Under the pieces are notes generated by a model. The model had not been told where the DNA came from and did no database searches. It saw only the letters and a list, made by a program, of their open reading frames with translations. This document shows positions 17,191 to 24,476 of a stretch of 64,000 nt of DNA, piece by piece. This DNA comes from a bacterium (lineage in GTDB: Bacteria > Actinomycetota > Thermoleophilia > Solirubrobacterales > Solirubrobacteraceae): contig JAJPKQ010000036.1 in NCBI GenBank assembly GCA_021323635.1, positions 62,001 to 126,000 of the forward strand. Direction: 5' to 3'. A program made the position numbers and the translations under genes. How positions within the stretch are numbered: position 1 is the stretch's first letter; every line of letters starts with the position of its first letter.

Positions 17191-17724
17191 GAGCAGCGCG
17201 CCGGAGCCCACCGAGCTTGAGATCGCAGCCTGCGTGAGGATCGCCCCCAGCGTGACGCTGGTGCAGGGCGTCCAGGCAAAGGCGAAGGCCGCGCCAGCCG
17301 CAAGCGGGCTGCCGCGGCCGGCGAGCCCGAGCAGCCGCCGCGAGCGCAGCTCGAAGTTGAGGAAGCCGACAAAGGGGCTTGCGAGAAAGACGACGCCGAG
17401 CGCGATGATCACAGCGCCGCCGCCCACGCGCAGCGCTTCCAGGTGCGAGTGCAGGGTCGCCCCCACGCTTGTCGCAACCAGCCCGAGCAGGATGAAGATG
17501 ATCGAGAAGCCCGCGATGAAGAGCAGGCTTGGCGGCAGCAGGCGCCTTGCTCCGGCACGCTCCATGTCCGCAGGCGCGACGCCGCAGACGGTCGAGAGGT
17601 AGCCGGGCACCAGCGGCAGCACGCACGGGGAGAGGAAGGAGACGAGCCCCGCGGCGATCGCGATCGGGATCCCCACGGTGGTGCCTGAAGCGCTTGCGGC
17701 GCCGATCAGCATCGCAGCTGCCAC
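16963..17724 (-). CDS. ccdA: CcdA-type thiol-disulfide transmembrane electron carrier
   Basis: Six-TM DsbD/CcdA-family protein that carries reducing equivalents across the membrane for cytochrome c maturation or extracellular thiol reduction. The paired redox cysteines are in the two pseudo-repeats: FLSPCVLPLVPGYL in TM1 and AWTPCTSVTLGAIL in TM4. At 253 aa the length is normal. No thioredoxin-like partner or resB/resC genes are adjacent in this window. It is encoded 9 nt beyond the stop of the alpha/beta hydrolase gene on the same strand. Its 3' end is overlapped by the run-on of the hydroxylase gene. Confidence 0.9.
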   Translation of the reverse strand: MAAAMLIGAASASGTTVGIPIAIAAGLVSFLSPCVLPLVPGYLSTVCGVAPADMERAGARRLLPPSLLFIAGFSIIFILLGLVATSVGATLHSHLEALRVGGGAVIIALGVVFLASPFVGFLNFELRSRRLLGLAGRGSPLAAGAAFAFAWTPCTSVTLGAILTQAAISSSVGSGALLLACYSAGLAIPFLALAFAFERLTGALAVVRRHFPVVIGAGGAVMIALGVLIVTGEFTILNAQANELLHGTGLASI

Positions 17725-17733
17725 CCGCGGCCG

Positions 17734-18576
17734 CTAGTGGGAGCGGCTGGCCTCGGCTGCGGCGAGGCGCCGATCGCTGTTGCTGTGAAGATGCTCGAGC
17801 ACAAGCTCGGCGGCACGCTCAGGCGCTTCCCAGAAGAAGAGATGGCCGGCTCCTTCCATCAGCTGCAGCTGCGCGCCGGGCATCGCGTCGGCGAGCGCAG
17901 ATGCGTTTGCGGGCGGCACCATCATGTCCTGCGTCCCGTGTAGCACAAGCGTCGGCGTCCGCAGCGCGGCCAGGCGCTCGCAGGCATCGTGTTCGGCGAT
18001 CGCGCGCATCTGCAGGAGCACGACCGCCATAGCCACGCGCCTCTCTGCGCCGATTGCGCAAAAGCGCTCGTAGGCATCGGCATCGTCGCTGTAGGGCTTT
18101 GCCGTGTTGACCTCCCAGGCGGCGCGCAGCGCCCTCTGACGGTCACCCGAGGACATCGCCCCGCCCAGGCGTTCGAGCACCTCCGGCGCGGTGTGCGCGC
18201 TGCGCGCGCCGCCGGCGCTCGTGGAGGCGAGCACAAGCGAGCGCAGGCGCTGCGGGGCGGCAAGCGCAAGCTCCTGGGCGACCATCCCGCCCATCGAGAA
18301 GCCGAGCACATCGACGCTTGGCAGATCGAGCGCCTCCAGCAGCCCAAGCGCGTCGGCGGCAAGCTCGGCGATCGTGAAGGGCGCCTCCGCTCTGCTCGAG
18401 CGCCCGACGCCGCGGTGGTCGTAGAGGATCAGCTCGCGCTCGCGGGCGAGAAGCTCCAAGAAGCGCATATCCCAGTGGTCGTAGGTGCCGCTCATGCCCA
18501 TGATCATCAGCAGCGGCGGTCCTTCGCCCTGGCGCCGGTAATCGAGCTCGATCGCGCCTACGCTTGCGCTTGCCAT
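17734..18576 (-). CDS. Alpha/beta hydrolase
   Basis: 280-aa alpha/beta-hydrolase fold enzyme. The oxyanion region is MIMGMSGTYDHWD, the nucleophile elbow is GFSMGG (Ser near residue 95), the acid Asp is in HGTQDMMVPP and the catalytic His is in GAGHLFFWEAPE. It resembles 3-oxoadipate enol-lactonase-like and general esterase members, but no pathway genes are nearby, so the substrate is unknown. Its start lies inside the dinB 3' end (19-nt overlap), consistent with co-transcription from the dinB promoter. Confidence 0.88.
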   Translation of the reverse strand: MASASVGAIELDYRRQGEGPPLLMIMGMSGTYDHWDMRFLELLARERELILYDHRGVGRSSRAEAPFTIAELAADALGLLEALDLPSVDVLGFSMGGMVAQELALAAPQRLRSLVLASTSAGGARSAHTAPEVLERLGGAMSSGDRQRALRAAWEVNTAKPYSDDADAYERFCAIGAERRVAMAVVLLQMRAIAEHDACERLAALRTPTLVLHGTQDMMVPPANASALADAMPGAQLQLMEGAGHLFFWEAPERAAELVLEHLHSNSDRRLAAAEASRSH

Positions 18577-19664
18577 CCGGCCTCTAAGGGTAGCGGCGGC
18601 TGGCGCTCCTGTGCCCGCACACCGCCGCGCTGCGCCTGATCCTCGCCGCGGGCGAAGTTCTCGACGCGTACCCCCAGCAGCCGCACGGGGGCGCTGATGG
18701 GCTCCCCTGCGAGCAGCTCCGCGGCAACGCGCGCGACCTGCGAGCGATCGGCGGTCGGACGCGGGAGGGTCCGCGCTCGCGTGATCGTTCGGAAATCAGC
18801 GAAGCGCACCTTGATCGCGATCGTGCGGCCGCGGCGATCGTGAGCGACAAGGCGCTCGCAGAGCTGCTCGCACATCTGCGCCAGCTCGCTGTGCAGGCGC
18901 TCAGGATCGCGGATGTCCTGCTCGAAGGTGCGCTCCCGCGACTCCGAGCGGGCGACTCTGACCGGCTGTAGCGGGCGCTCGTCGCGGAACTGCGCCACCG
19001 CTTCAAGCCAGGCACCGAGGCGCGCGCCGAAGCGTCGCTGCAGGTGGCCGGCAGGCGCAGCGCGCAGCTCCGCGATCGTGTGGATGCCAAGCTGCGCCAG
19101 TCGCTCGGTCGTCTTCGGCCCGACGCCGGGGATCAGCGCAGGCGAGCGCTGGGCAAAGCGCGCCGCCGCCTGCGCTCTTGTGAGCGTCAGAAAGCCCGCG
19201 GGCTTGCACTCGGCGGAGGCGATCTTCGCAAGCAGCTTGTTTGGAGCGATGCCAACCGAGCAGACCAGTCCCGTGCGCTGCCGCAGATCCGCCAACAGCC
19301 GTCGCATCGCGGCGCGCGGGAACGCCAGCGCACGCAGGTCGAGGTAGGCCTCATCCAGCCCGACCACCTCCACCTGCTCGACATGCGAGCGCACGATCGC
19401 CATCAGCTCTGCGGATGCGGCGCGGTAGGCGGGGAAGTCCGGCGCGATGAAGGTCGCCTGTGGGCAGAGCCGCCTGGCGCGCGCGGCGGGCATCGCCGAG
19501 TGAACGCCGAAGCGGCGCGCTGCGTAGCTTGCGGTTGTGACGACCGCGCGCGGCGAGCTGCCGGCGATCACCACCGGCTGGCGCGCGAGCTCGGGCCGGC
19601 GCAGGCACTCGACAGCTACATAGAAAGCGTCGACATCGAGGTGCGCGACAGCCATCTGCTCCAT
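18558..19664 (-). CDS. dinB: DNA polymerase IV (Y-family translesion polymerase)
   Basis: Error-prone lesion-bypass polymerase acting at stalled forks with the sliding clamp. Catalytic acidic residues are in HLDVDAFYVAVE (first metal site, steric gate Phe/Tyr) and VVGLDEAYLDL (second site). SVGIAPNKLLAKIASAECKP and the HhH segment LIPGVGPKTTERLAQLGI are typical, and the little-finger domain ends near residue 345. The C-terminal tail ends PLPLEAGWQAQA; no clear clamp-binding QxxL/F motif was seen. At 368 aa it is of normal length. A TACATT box 6 nt before the ATG suggests leaderless transcription; no LexA box was recognised. Confidence 0.93.
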   Translation of the reverse strand: MEQMAVAHLDVDAFYVAVECLRRPELARQPVVIAGSSPRAVVTTASYAARRFGVHSAMPAARARRLCPQATFIAPDFPAYRAASAELMAIVRSHVEQVEVVGLDEAYLDLRALAFPRAAMRRLLADLRQRTGLVCSVGIAPNKLLAKIASAECKPAGFLTLTRAQAAARFAQRSPALIPGVGPKTTERLAQLGIHTIAELRAAPAGHLQRRFGARLGAWLEAVAQFRDERPLQPVRVARSESRERTFEQDIRDPERLHSELAQMCEQLCERLVAHDRRGRTIAIKVRFADFRTITRARTLPRPTADRSQVARVAAELLAGEPISAPVRLLGVRVENFARGEDQAQRGGVRAQERQPPLPLEAGWQAQA

Positions 19665-19670
19665 CGCGCG

Positions 19671-19676
19671 AATGTA
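19671..19676 (-). promoter_or_regulatory. -10 box TACATT of leaderless dinB
   Basis: On the minus strand TACATT is followed by 6 nt and the dinB ATG. No -35 consensus is seen 17 nt upstream and no ribosome-binding site is present. Confidence 0.4.
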
Positions 19677-19841
19677 CCGGTGCGCGCGGCGAGAGCGGCT
19701 CGCTCATACAGCTGTCCAGCGCACCTCTTGGGCATGGGCGCGGCGCTCGAACGAACGTCGATCAGCAGGCGGCGTGATATGGCGCCGGCGAGCCCCAGTC
19801 GAAGCAGAGGGCAATCCACCATTTTGTGCAGGAGGCGGTGC

Positions 19842-21971
19842 ATGGCCACTACAAGCGAGCAGGTCGCAGGAGACGAGAGGGAGGCGTCTCGGCCCTCTGA
19901 TCTTGCCGACGGCGCCCATTTCACCGGCGACCTAGCCTCGGCGTTGCTTGCGACCGTGGGCGAGCTCTGCGGAGAGGCGGCGATCGAGACCGTGATCAGC
20001 CAGAGCGGCACACGCAAGTCGCGCAGCGTGCTTGAAGCAGGGTCGCAGTGGCTGTGCTTCGAGGAGGCGATCGGCCTGCTTGAAGCGGGCGCCAAGGTGA
20101 CCGGCGATGCGCTCTTTGCGCGCCGCGTCGGGGAACGCGCGATCCCGCTGCAGAAAGGCTCCCCGGTTCCGCAGATGCTGCGCGAGCTGGGCTGCCTCGA
20201 GGAGGTCTATCGGCAGATCTCGGCAACCTCGGGCAAGATGAACCGCGTCGCCTACAGCGAAGCTCGCGCCGTCGGGCCGGGGTATGCGGAGATCGTGATA
20301 AGGGCGCGCGGCGGCTTTCCGCGCGCTCGTCAGCACTGCGAGTGGACGCGCGGCCTGCTGACCCAGCCGCCGCTTGCCTTCGGGCTGCCGCCGGCGCTGG
20401 TCGAGCACGAGCAGTGCGCTGCCGATGGCGCGCCCTGCTGTGTCTACCGCGTGATCTGGCAGAGCGACGCGGCCGCCGGCCCGGACGAGGCCTCGCCTCA
20501 GCTGAAGGCGCTGCGCGAGCAGGTGCAGGCGATGAGCGAGCGGCTTGAGAGCCTCTTTGCAGCAGCCGCCGACCTGATCGAGACCGAGGACATCGATCTG
20601 ACGCTCTCACGGATCACCGATCGCGCTGTCCATGAGCTGCGCAACCCGCGCTGCCTGCTGGTGGTCAAGACCGATGAGCGCAGCGGGCCGCGGGTGCATC
20701 AGCGCGGCATGGAGCCGGCCGAGGTGAACGCAGCGCTCGCGCGGGTCACGCGCGATCCGCTCTCGCCGCCCGCCGAGTGGGTGCTTGCGCCGGTGCGCTC
20801 GCAGCGCCGCGACTACGGCGTGCTGGTCGCGATCTACGAACACGCAGGCCTGATCTACCCCCAGGAGCGGCGGATCCTTGAGATGTTCGCGCGCTTCGCC
20901 GCGGCGGCGCTCGACTCGGCAACCGCGCTTGCGGAGGCGACAGAGCGCCACCGCCATGCCTCCGCGCTGCTTGAGCTCTCGCGCGAGCTTGCCAGCGCGG
21001 CAGGCAGCACCGAGATCGCCGAGCGCCTGGTCGCAGCGGTGCCGCTGGTGATCGACTGCGACTTGGTCCAGGTCTACGTCTGGGAGGAGGCGGCGGGAGC
21101 GCTCGTGCGCAAGGCCTCCACCGGAGCGCGGTCGCTCGGCATCGAGATGGGCGAGCTGGCGCTGGATCCAAGCCGGGGCGCGCTGCTGCGCGATCACCTT
21201 GAGCGGCCGCGCTCAGAGCCGATCTACATCGACTCTGACAGCGGCGATCCCTGGGCGGCGCGGATGCTCGCGGCGATCGGCGCCGTCGCCTCGGTTGCCA
21301 TCCCGATCGCCACGCAGGAGCACCTGCTTGGTGCGCTGATTGTCTCGGTCGCTGAGCGCCCCGAGCGGCTGAGATCCTGCCCGGAGCTTGCCGATCGCCT
21401 CCTGGGTGTGGCCGCACAGGCGCGCTGCGCGCTGGAGAACGGCCGCCTCATGGACCAGATCACCCATCAGGCCCGTCACGACTCCCTCACGGGCCTCGTC
21501 AACCGCGGCCATTTCGGCGAGCACCTGCAGAGCGCGATCGCCGATCGCCCGGGTCAGGCGCCCGGCGCGACCGTCTTCTACCTCGACCTGGACTGCTTCA
21601 AGGCGGTCAATGACCGGCTCGGGCACGCCGCGGGCGATGAGCTGCTGCGGCAGGTGGCGGAGCGCCTCTCTGAGTCGATTCGGCCAGGCGACATCGTCGC
21701 GCGCCTGGGCGGCGACGAGTTTGCCGTGCTTGTGCAGGGCATCAGCGAGAGCCGCGAAGCGACGGCGGTCGCGGCGCGCCTTGAACGGGCCTTTGCAGCG
21801 CCGTTTGCGCTGGCGGGCGAGCTGCTGCAGGTCGCGGCCTCGATCGGGCGGGCGAGCTGGCCCGCGGATGCGGCGGCGATCGAGAGCCTTTTGCGGCGCG
21901 CGGACGCCGAGATGTACGCGGTCAAGCGCGCGCACAAGCAGGCGCTCAGCGCTGGAAGTAATCCGCGTTGA
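19842..21971 (+). CDS. V4R-like/GAF/GAF/GGDEF diguanylate cyclase
   Basis: 709-aa soluble signalling protein that would make c-di-GMP from two GTP. The N-terminal 210 residues resemble a V4R-type sensor, with a Cys/His cluster HEQCAADGAPCC near 189-200 that could bind a metal or small ligand. A short coiled coil (about 218-245) precedes two GAF-like domains (about 245-375 and 385-540). The GGDEF domain carries GGDEF at 623-627, with an RxxD product-inhibition site five residues upstream (RPGD, 614-617), so it should be active and feedback-controlled. GGAGG lies 6 nt before the chosen ATG; the frame is open much further upstream but antisense to dinB. Its end overlaps the ferredoxin gene by 26 nt. 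Confidence 0.88.
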   Translation: MATTSEQVAGDEREASRPSDLADGAHFTGDLASALLATVGELCGEAAIETVISQSGTRKSRSVLEAGSQWLCFEEAIGLLEAGAKVTGDALFARRVGERAIPLQKGSPVPQMLRELGCLEEVYRQISATSGKMNRVAYSEARAVGPGYAEIVIRARGGFPRARQHCEWTRGLLTQPPLAFGLPPALVEHEQCAADGAPCCVYRVIWQSDAAAGPDEASPQLKALREQVQAMSERLESLFAAAADLIETEDIDLTLSRITDRAVHELRNPRCLLVVKTDERSGPRVHQRGMEPAEVNAALARVTRDPLSPPAEWVLAPVRSQRRDYGVLVAIYEHAGLIYPQERRILEMFARFAAAALDSATALAEATERHRHASALLELSRELASAAGSTEIAERLVAAVPLVIDCDLVQVYVWEEAAGALVRKASTGARSLGIEMGELALDPSRGALLRDHLERPRSEPIYIDSDSGDPWAARMLAAIGAVASVAIPIATQEHLLGALIVSVAERPERLRSCPELADRLLGVAAQARCALENGRLMDQITHQARHDSLTGLVNRGHFGEHLQSAIADRPGQAPGATVFYLDLDCFKAVNDRLGHAAGDELLRQVAERLSESIRPGDIVARLGGDEFAVLVQGISESREATAVAARLERAFAAPFALAGELLQVAASIGRASWPADAAAIESLLRRADAEMYAVKRAHKQALSAGSNPR

Positions 21972-22206
21972 TCGCGATGAAGCGCGACCACTGCGGCGGC
22001 ACGGCCTCCTCGGAGGTGATCGCATCGACCGGGCAGACCTCGACGCAGGCGTCGCAGTCGATGCATTCCTCCGGGTCGATGTAGAGCTGCTCGGCCTCCT
22101 CGAACTCCGGCTCCTCGCGCGTGGGGTGAATGCAGTCGACCGGGCAGACCTCCGTGCAGGAGGCGTCCTTGATGCCGATGCACGGCTCGTTGATGACGTA
22201 GGTCAC
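21946..22206 (-). CDS. Ferredoxin, 7Fe/8Fe type
   Basis: 86-aa FdxA-like bacterial ferredoxin, a cytoplasmic electron carrier. The first cluster region is CIGIKDASCTEVCPVDC, with the long C-x7-C spacing characteristic of a [3Fe-4S] or seven-iron protein; the second is CIDCDACVEVCPVDAI, a normal [4Fe-4S] motif. The acidic loop and C-terminal WSRFIAINADYF are typical of actinobacterial FdxA. The start is a GTG preceded by GAGGTGATC, an unusually long match to the 16S 3' end, only 2 nt from the start. The gene is convergent with the GGDEF gene and stands alone; no redox partner gene is adjacent. Confidence 0.9.
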   Translation of the reverse strand: MTYVINEPCIGIKDASCTEVCPVDCIHPTREEPEFEEAEQLYIDPEECIDCDACVEVCPVDAITSEEAVPPQWSRFIAINADYFQR

Positions 22207-22290
22207 TTGATCACCTCGGCTCTGAAATCGGCTTGCGTCCCGTCCCTGGGCTCATGCTCTGCTCCTCTGTCGCATCGACGCCCATCGCGG

Positions 22291-22321
22291 GCACACCGCA
22301 ACCGTAGCGACTGCGGCGTGC
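22291..22321 (-). terminator. Hairpin after the RlpA-like gene
   Basis: Arms of 10 bases (22291-22300 and 22312-22321, one G-U pair) with an 11-base loop lie about 26 nt beyond the stop of the RlpA-like gene. There is no U-tract; a GC-rich terminator or 3' end-stabilising hairpin is inferred. Confidence 0.4.
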
Positions 22322-22346
22322 CCTGGCGCCAGTGCTGCCCGTGTGG

Positions 22347-23042
22347 TCAGTAGGTGCTCCAGACCACGCCGAGCGAGGGGAAGCCGAGCGCCTGCTTGGT
22401 CGCTTCGGTGAGGTCGTATTCGCGCCCTTCGACAAAGGGCCCACGGTCGATGACCGGCACGCGCAAAGACCGCGCGCCGTAGCGGAGGGTGACGATCGTC
22501 CCGCAGGGAAGCGTCCGGTTGGCCACGCCCAGCGTGGCGGCGGTGAGGTAGATCCCGCAGGCGGTGGTGCCGCCGCTTGAGTACCAGGACGCGACAACCG
22601 CCCGAAACACGTTCAGCGTGCCGAGCGGCCGCGCCCGCGCCCGCAGCCACAGTCGAGCCGCCTGCGCGGCCTGCGTGCAGGCTTCGAGGCATCCTGGCGG
22701 TGGGAACGCCGCGACGCTGCCGTCGCCCGTCGCGCGCAGACGCACGGCCGCGCTGCCGAGCGCCTGGGGTCGAAAGGCAAGCGCGAAGCGACCGTGGACG
22801 CCGGCGGTCGTGAGCGCGCGAGTGCGCCAGCGCCCGCCGATGCGCTCCTGCAGGCTCACCGCGTCGCCGGCGCCTGCTTCGCCGAGCGTGCCCGTCACGG
22901 TTGCGGGCTGTCCGCGCAGCACGTTGAGCTGCGCGGAGCGCACCCTGATCTGAGGTGGGCGCTGCGCGGGCATCCCGCCCTGAGGCAGCGCAGGCGCAAG
23001 CAGCGCAAGTGCGTGCGCGAGGGTATAGGTGACCGTCCTCAT
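22347..23042 (-). CDS. Secreted RlpA-like double-psi beta-barrel protein
   Basis: 231-aa exported protein: a signal peptide (MRTVTYTLAHALALLAPALP), a beta-sandwich domain (about 30-110: LNVLRGQPATVTGTL, VSLQERIGGRWRT), then an RlpA-type DPBB domain (about 145-231) with ASWYSSGGTTACG, TLPCGTIVTLRYG, VIDRGPF and YDLTEATKQALGF. Such domains bind or cleave peptidoglycan glycans. The Asp of VIDRGPF and the paired cysteines of the barrel are retained. AAAGGAGGT lies 9 nt before the ATG. The 5' leader contains a c-di-AMP riboswitch, which in actinobacteria often controls wall hydrolase genes, supporting a wall-remodelling role. Confidence 0.85.
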   Translation of the reverse strand: MRTVTYTLAHALALLAPALPQGGMPAQRPPQIRVRSAQLNVLRGQPATVTGTLGEAGAGDAVSLQERIGGRWRTRALTTAGVHGRFALAFRPQALGSAAVRLRATGDGSVAAFPPPGCLEACTQAAQAARLWLRARARPLGTLNVFRAVVASWYSSGGTTACGIYLTAATLGVANRTLPCGTIVTLRYGARSLRVPVIDRGPFVEGREYDLTEATKQALGFPSLGVVWSTY

Positions 23043-23059
23043 CCTGTGAGGACCTCCTT

Positions 23060-23235
23060 TCCTGCCAGGCGCCTACGGAGTTAGCTGTCGGGCTGGCAGG
23101 GAGCGCAAGAGCAACCAGTTCAAGCGTCCGCGCCGCGACCGCATCAGCGGCCGCTTCGCCCCGTCCGGGCGCTCCTGACGCGCTCCGGCATTGGGTCCCC
23201 CGTTCGCCCTCGTCCTAAGGGCGACTCGGCGCTTC
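23060..23235 (-). ncRNA. c-di-AMP riboswitch (ydaO/yuaA class)
   Basis: Read on the minus strand, the leader of the RlpA-like gene contains conserved blocks of the ydaO/yuaA class in the right order: GCCGAGTCGCCC, GAACGGGGGACCCAATG, a variable GC-rich helix, and the diagnostic 3' block GACAGCTAACTCCGTAGGCG, followed about 10 nt later by the AAAGGAGGT ribosome-binding site. This class senses cyclic di-AMP and usually switches expression off when c-di-AMP is high; actinobacterial examples precede resuscitation-promoting factors and wall hydrolases. Boundaries are approximate, and the pseudoknot pairing was not modelled. Confidence 0.75.
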
Positions 23236-23264
23236 TAAATGTCCGTGGGACCGTAGGGGCGGTG

Positions 23265-23297
23265 GTGTGACACTTCTGTGAGAAGGGTCACACTTGT
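23265..23297. repeat. Hairpin repeat, left copy at the island boundary
   Basis: Inverted arms GTGTGAC (23265-23271) and GTCACAC (23287-23293). Positions 23277-23297 are identical, over 21 bases, to 26557-26577. The similarity continues at roughly 70 percent into the 3' end of the 267-aa gene. It lies about 50 nt beyond that gene's stop, so it may act as its terminator; together with the right copy it brackets the low-GC island. Confidence 0.6.
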
Positions 23298-23342
23298 AAA
23301 GCCTTTGCAGAAGTGCCTGTAATCACTACGTACCGCCAGCAC

Positions 23343-24146
23343 TTACGGAAACAGTGGCTGAAATCGGCGCAGTACGCGCCCCTCAACGAAGTCACTGACG
23401 TATCGGGCGCACCGGGTCACATCCATCTGCCGGATGCACGGGACCTCCGCCTCATCAATAACTACCTTCAGGGATGGATGCGGGTCAAACTCGTTGGGCG
23501 CATTCTGGCCCCCGAAGTCGAACCGCGCTACTTCATCGCCATCTTTGAGCGGCTGCGGATTAAGCTCGCAACTCGGCGGAGCGACACCCTGAGGCAGCCC
23601 CCAATACATCCGGCCAATGTCGAGCACGCAGACCACGACAAGCAGGAGCCGATGCTTGTCGATATTGCTCAGCAACTTAAGAAGCCGGAGCGGGTGACGC
23701 TCGATGCCAGTGATCCCGTGCCCTTCCGTGTCGCTCCAGTAGTACGGCTGGCATTCGTTGAGAATCGTGAGGATAGTGCTATCTGTGACCTGCGGCATGA
23801 GCTGTCGCAGGCGCATTCGCTTACCGTTCTTGTCACGGAGCGACTCAAGGATGGGAAACTTCGTTTGCTTGTTCGGCGTCCCACCGTCATGCTCAACAAG
23901 CTGCCAGGCGAGATGATCAAGGGCGGAGCGGAGCTGGTAGAAAATCTCTCCGAGCAGGATCGACCATTCCGGATCGACGGTGGGGACGTGGCTGACCTTC
24001 AACACGTAGCACTTGCGTTGTCGATCGAACTCACCGACAAACTTACAATCTCCGTCGAGGGCTTCAGCAAGGGCATTCTGCAGCTCGACGAGATGGGCCT
24101 TGGCGCGACTGAGTTTTAGCTCTACCCCTGCGAGCGCGTCAGGCAT
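23343..24146 (-). CDS. Unrecognised 267-aa protein in low-GC island
   Basis: No family name can be given with confidence. Visible features are an N-terminal coiled helix (LKLSRAKAHLVELQNALAEAL), a beta strand segment (KCYVLKVSHVPTVDPEW), the motif GEIFYQLRSALDHLAWQLV seen in widespread hypothetical proteins, then LSNIDKHRLLLVVVCVLDIG and a mixed C-terminal half. It has no signal peptide or TM segment, so it is probably a soluble cytoplasmic protein. AAGGG precedes the ATG by about 6 nt. Base composition is clearly lower in GC than the flanks, a sign of transfer. The last 17 codons recur, decayed, at 26628-26678. Confidence 0.7.
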   Translation of the reverse strand: MPDALAGVELKLSRAKAHLVELQNALAEALDGDCKFVGEFDRQRKCYVLKVSHVPTVDPEWSILLGEIFYQLRSALDHLAWQLVEHDGGTPNKQTKFPILESLRDKNGKRMRLRQLMPQVTDSTILTILNECQPYYWSDTEGHGITGIERHPLRLLKLLSNIDKHRLLLVVVCVLDIGRMYWGLPQGVAPPSCELNPQPLKDGDEVARFDFGGQNAPNEFDPHPSLKVVIDEAEVPCIRQMDVTRCARYVSDFVEGRVLRRFQPLFP

Positions 24147-24163
24147 GGACTACCCTTGGAGAC

Positions 24164-24346
24164 GTGAGGGCGGAATCCCACGACCCAAAGCCTACGCAGT
24201 CCATCCCGACCAAGGACGGCAAGCCGCTCAGCGTCGGCATCCCGTCCCGCAAGGACTTTCTCAGCCTGCTTGAGAAGGTCGCCCCAGGGCTTCGTAGATC
24301 GCCTGCCGAGAAAGGCCGGCCACCTGAGCGATCCGAGTCGGACTGA
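24164..24346 (+). CDS. Possible small protein antisense to the HTH gene
   Basis: A 60-codon GTG frame. The first 40 codons have strongly GC-rich third positions and a protein-like sequence (KPTQSIPTKDGKPLSVGIPS, RKDFLSLLEKVAP). The last 20 codons are antisense to the small HTH gene and lose that codon bias. It is transcribed divergently from the 267-aa gene, 17 nt from its start. Either this is a real small gene whose end was replaced by the transposon unit, or the signal is chance. Function is unknown. Confidence 0.4.
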   Translation: MRAESHDPKPTQSIPTKDGKPLSVGIPSRKDFLSLLEKVAPGLRRSPAEKGRPPERSESD

Positions 24347-24476
24347 TGCCGGCATCGCGCGCTGCGTGAACGCAGCTGTGTAGCTCGGCGCTAGCAGCAT
24401 GGCGCTCCGCCTCCGCCTCCCGCCTTCTCTGGGCCGCTTGGCGCAGCGCGGCCAACGCTTGAGCTTCCGAGTTCAT
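24261..24476 (-). CDS. Small helix-turn-helix protein coupled to transposase
   Basis: 71 aa: an N-terminal charged helix (LRQAAQRRREAEAERHAAS) and a C-terminal HTH (GISPTRIAQVAGLSRQAIYEAL), resembling small DNA-binding proteins with Cro/resolvase-type HTH. Its ATG overlaps the transposase stop (ATGA), so the two are translationally coupled and expressed from the same promoter. A perfect 8-bp inverted repeat sits on that promoter, making this protein a plausible autorepressor of transposition; that link is inference. It could also be an accessory DNA-binding subunit of the transposase. Confidence 0.65.
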   Translation of the reverse strand: MNSEAQALAALRQAAQRRREAEAERHAASAELHSCVHAARDAGISPTRIAQVAGLSRQAIYEALGRPSQAG

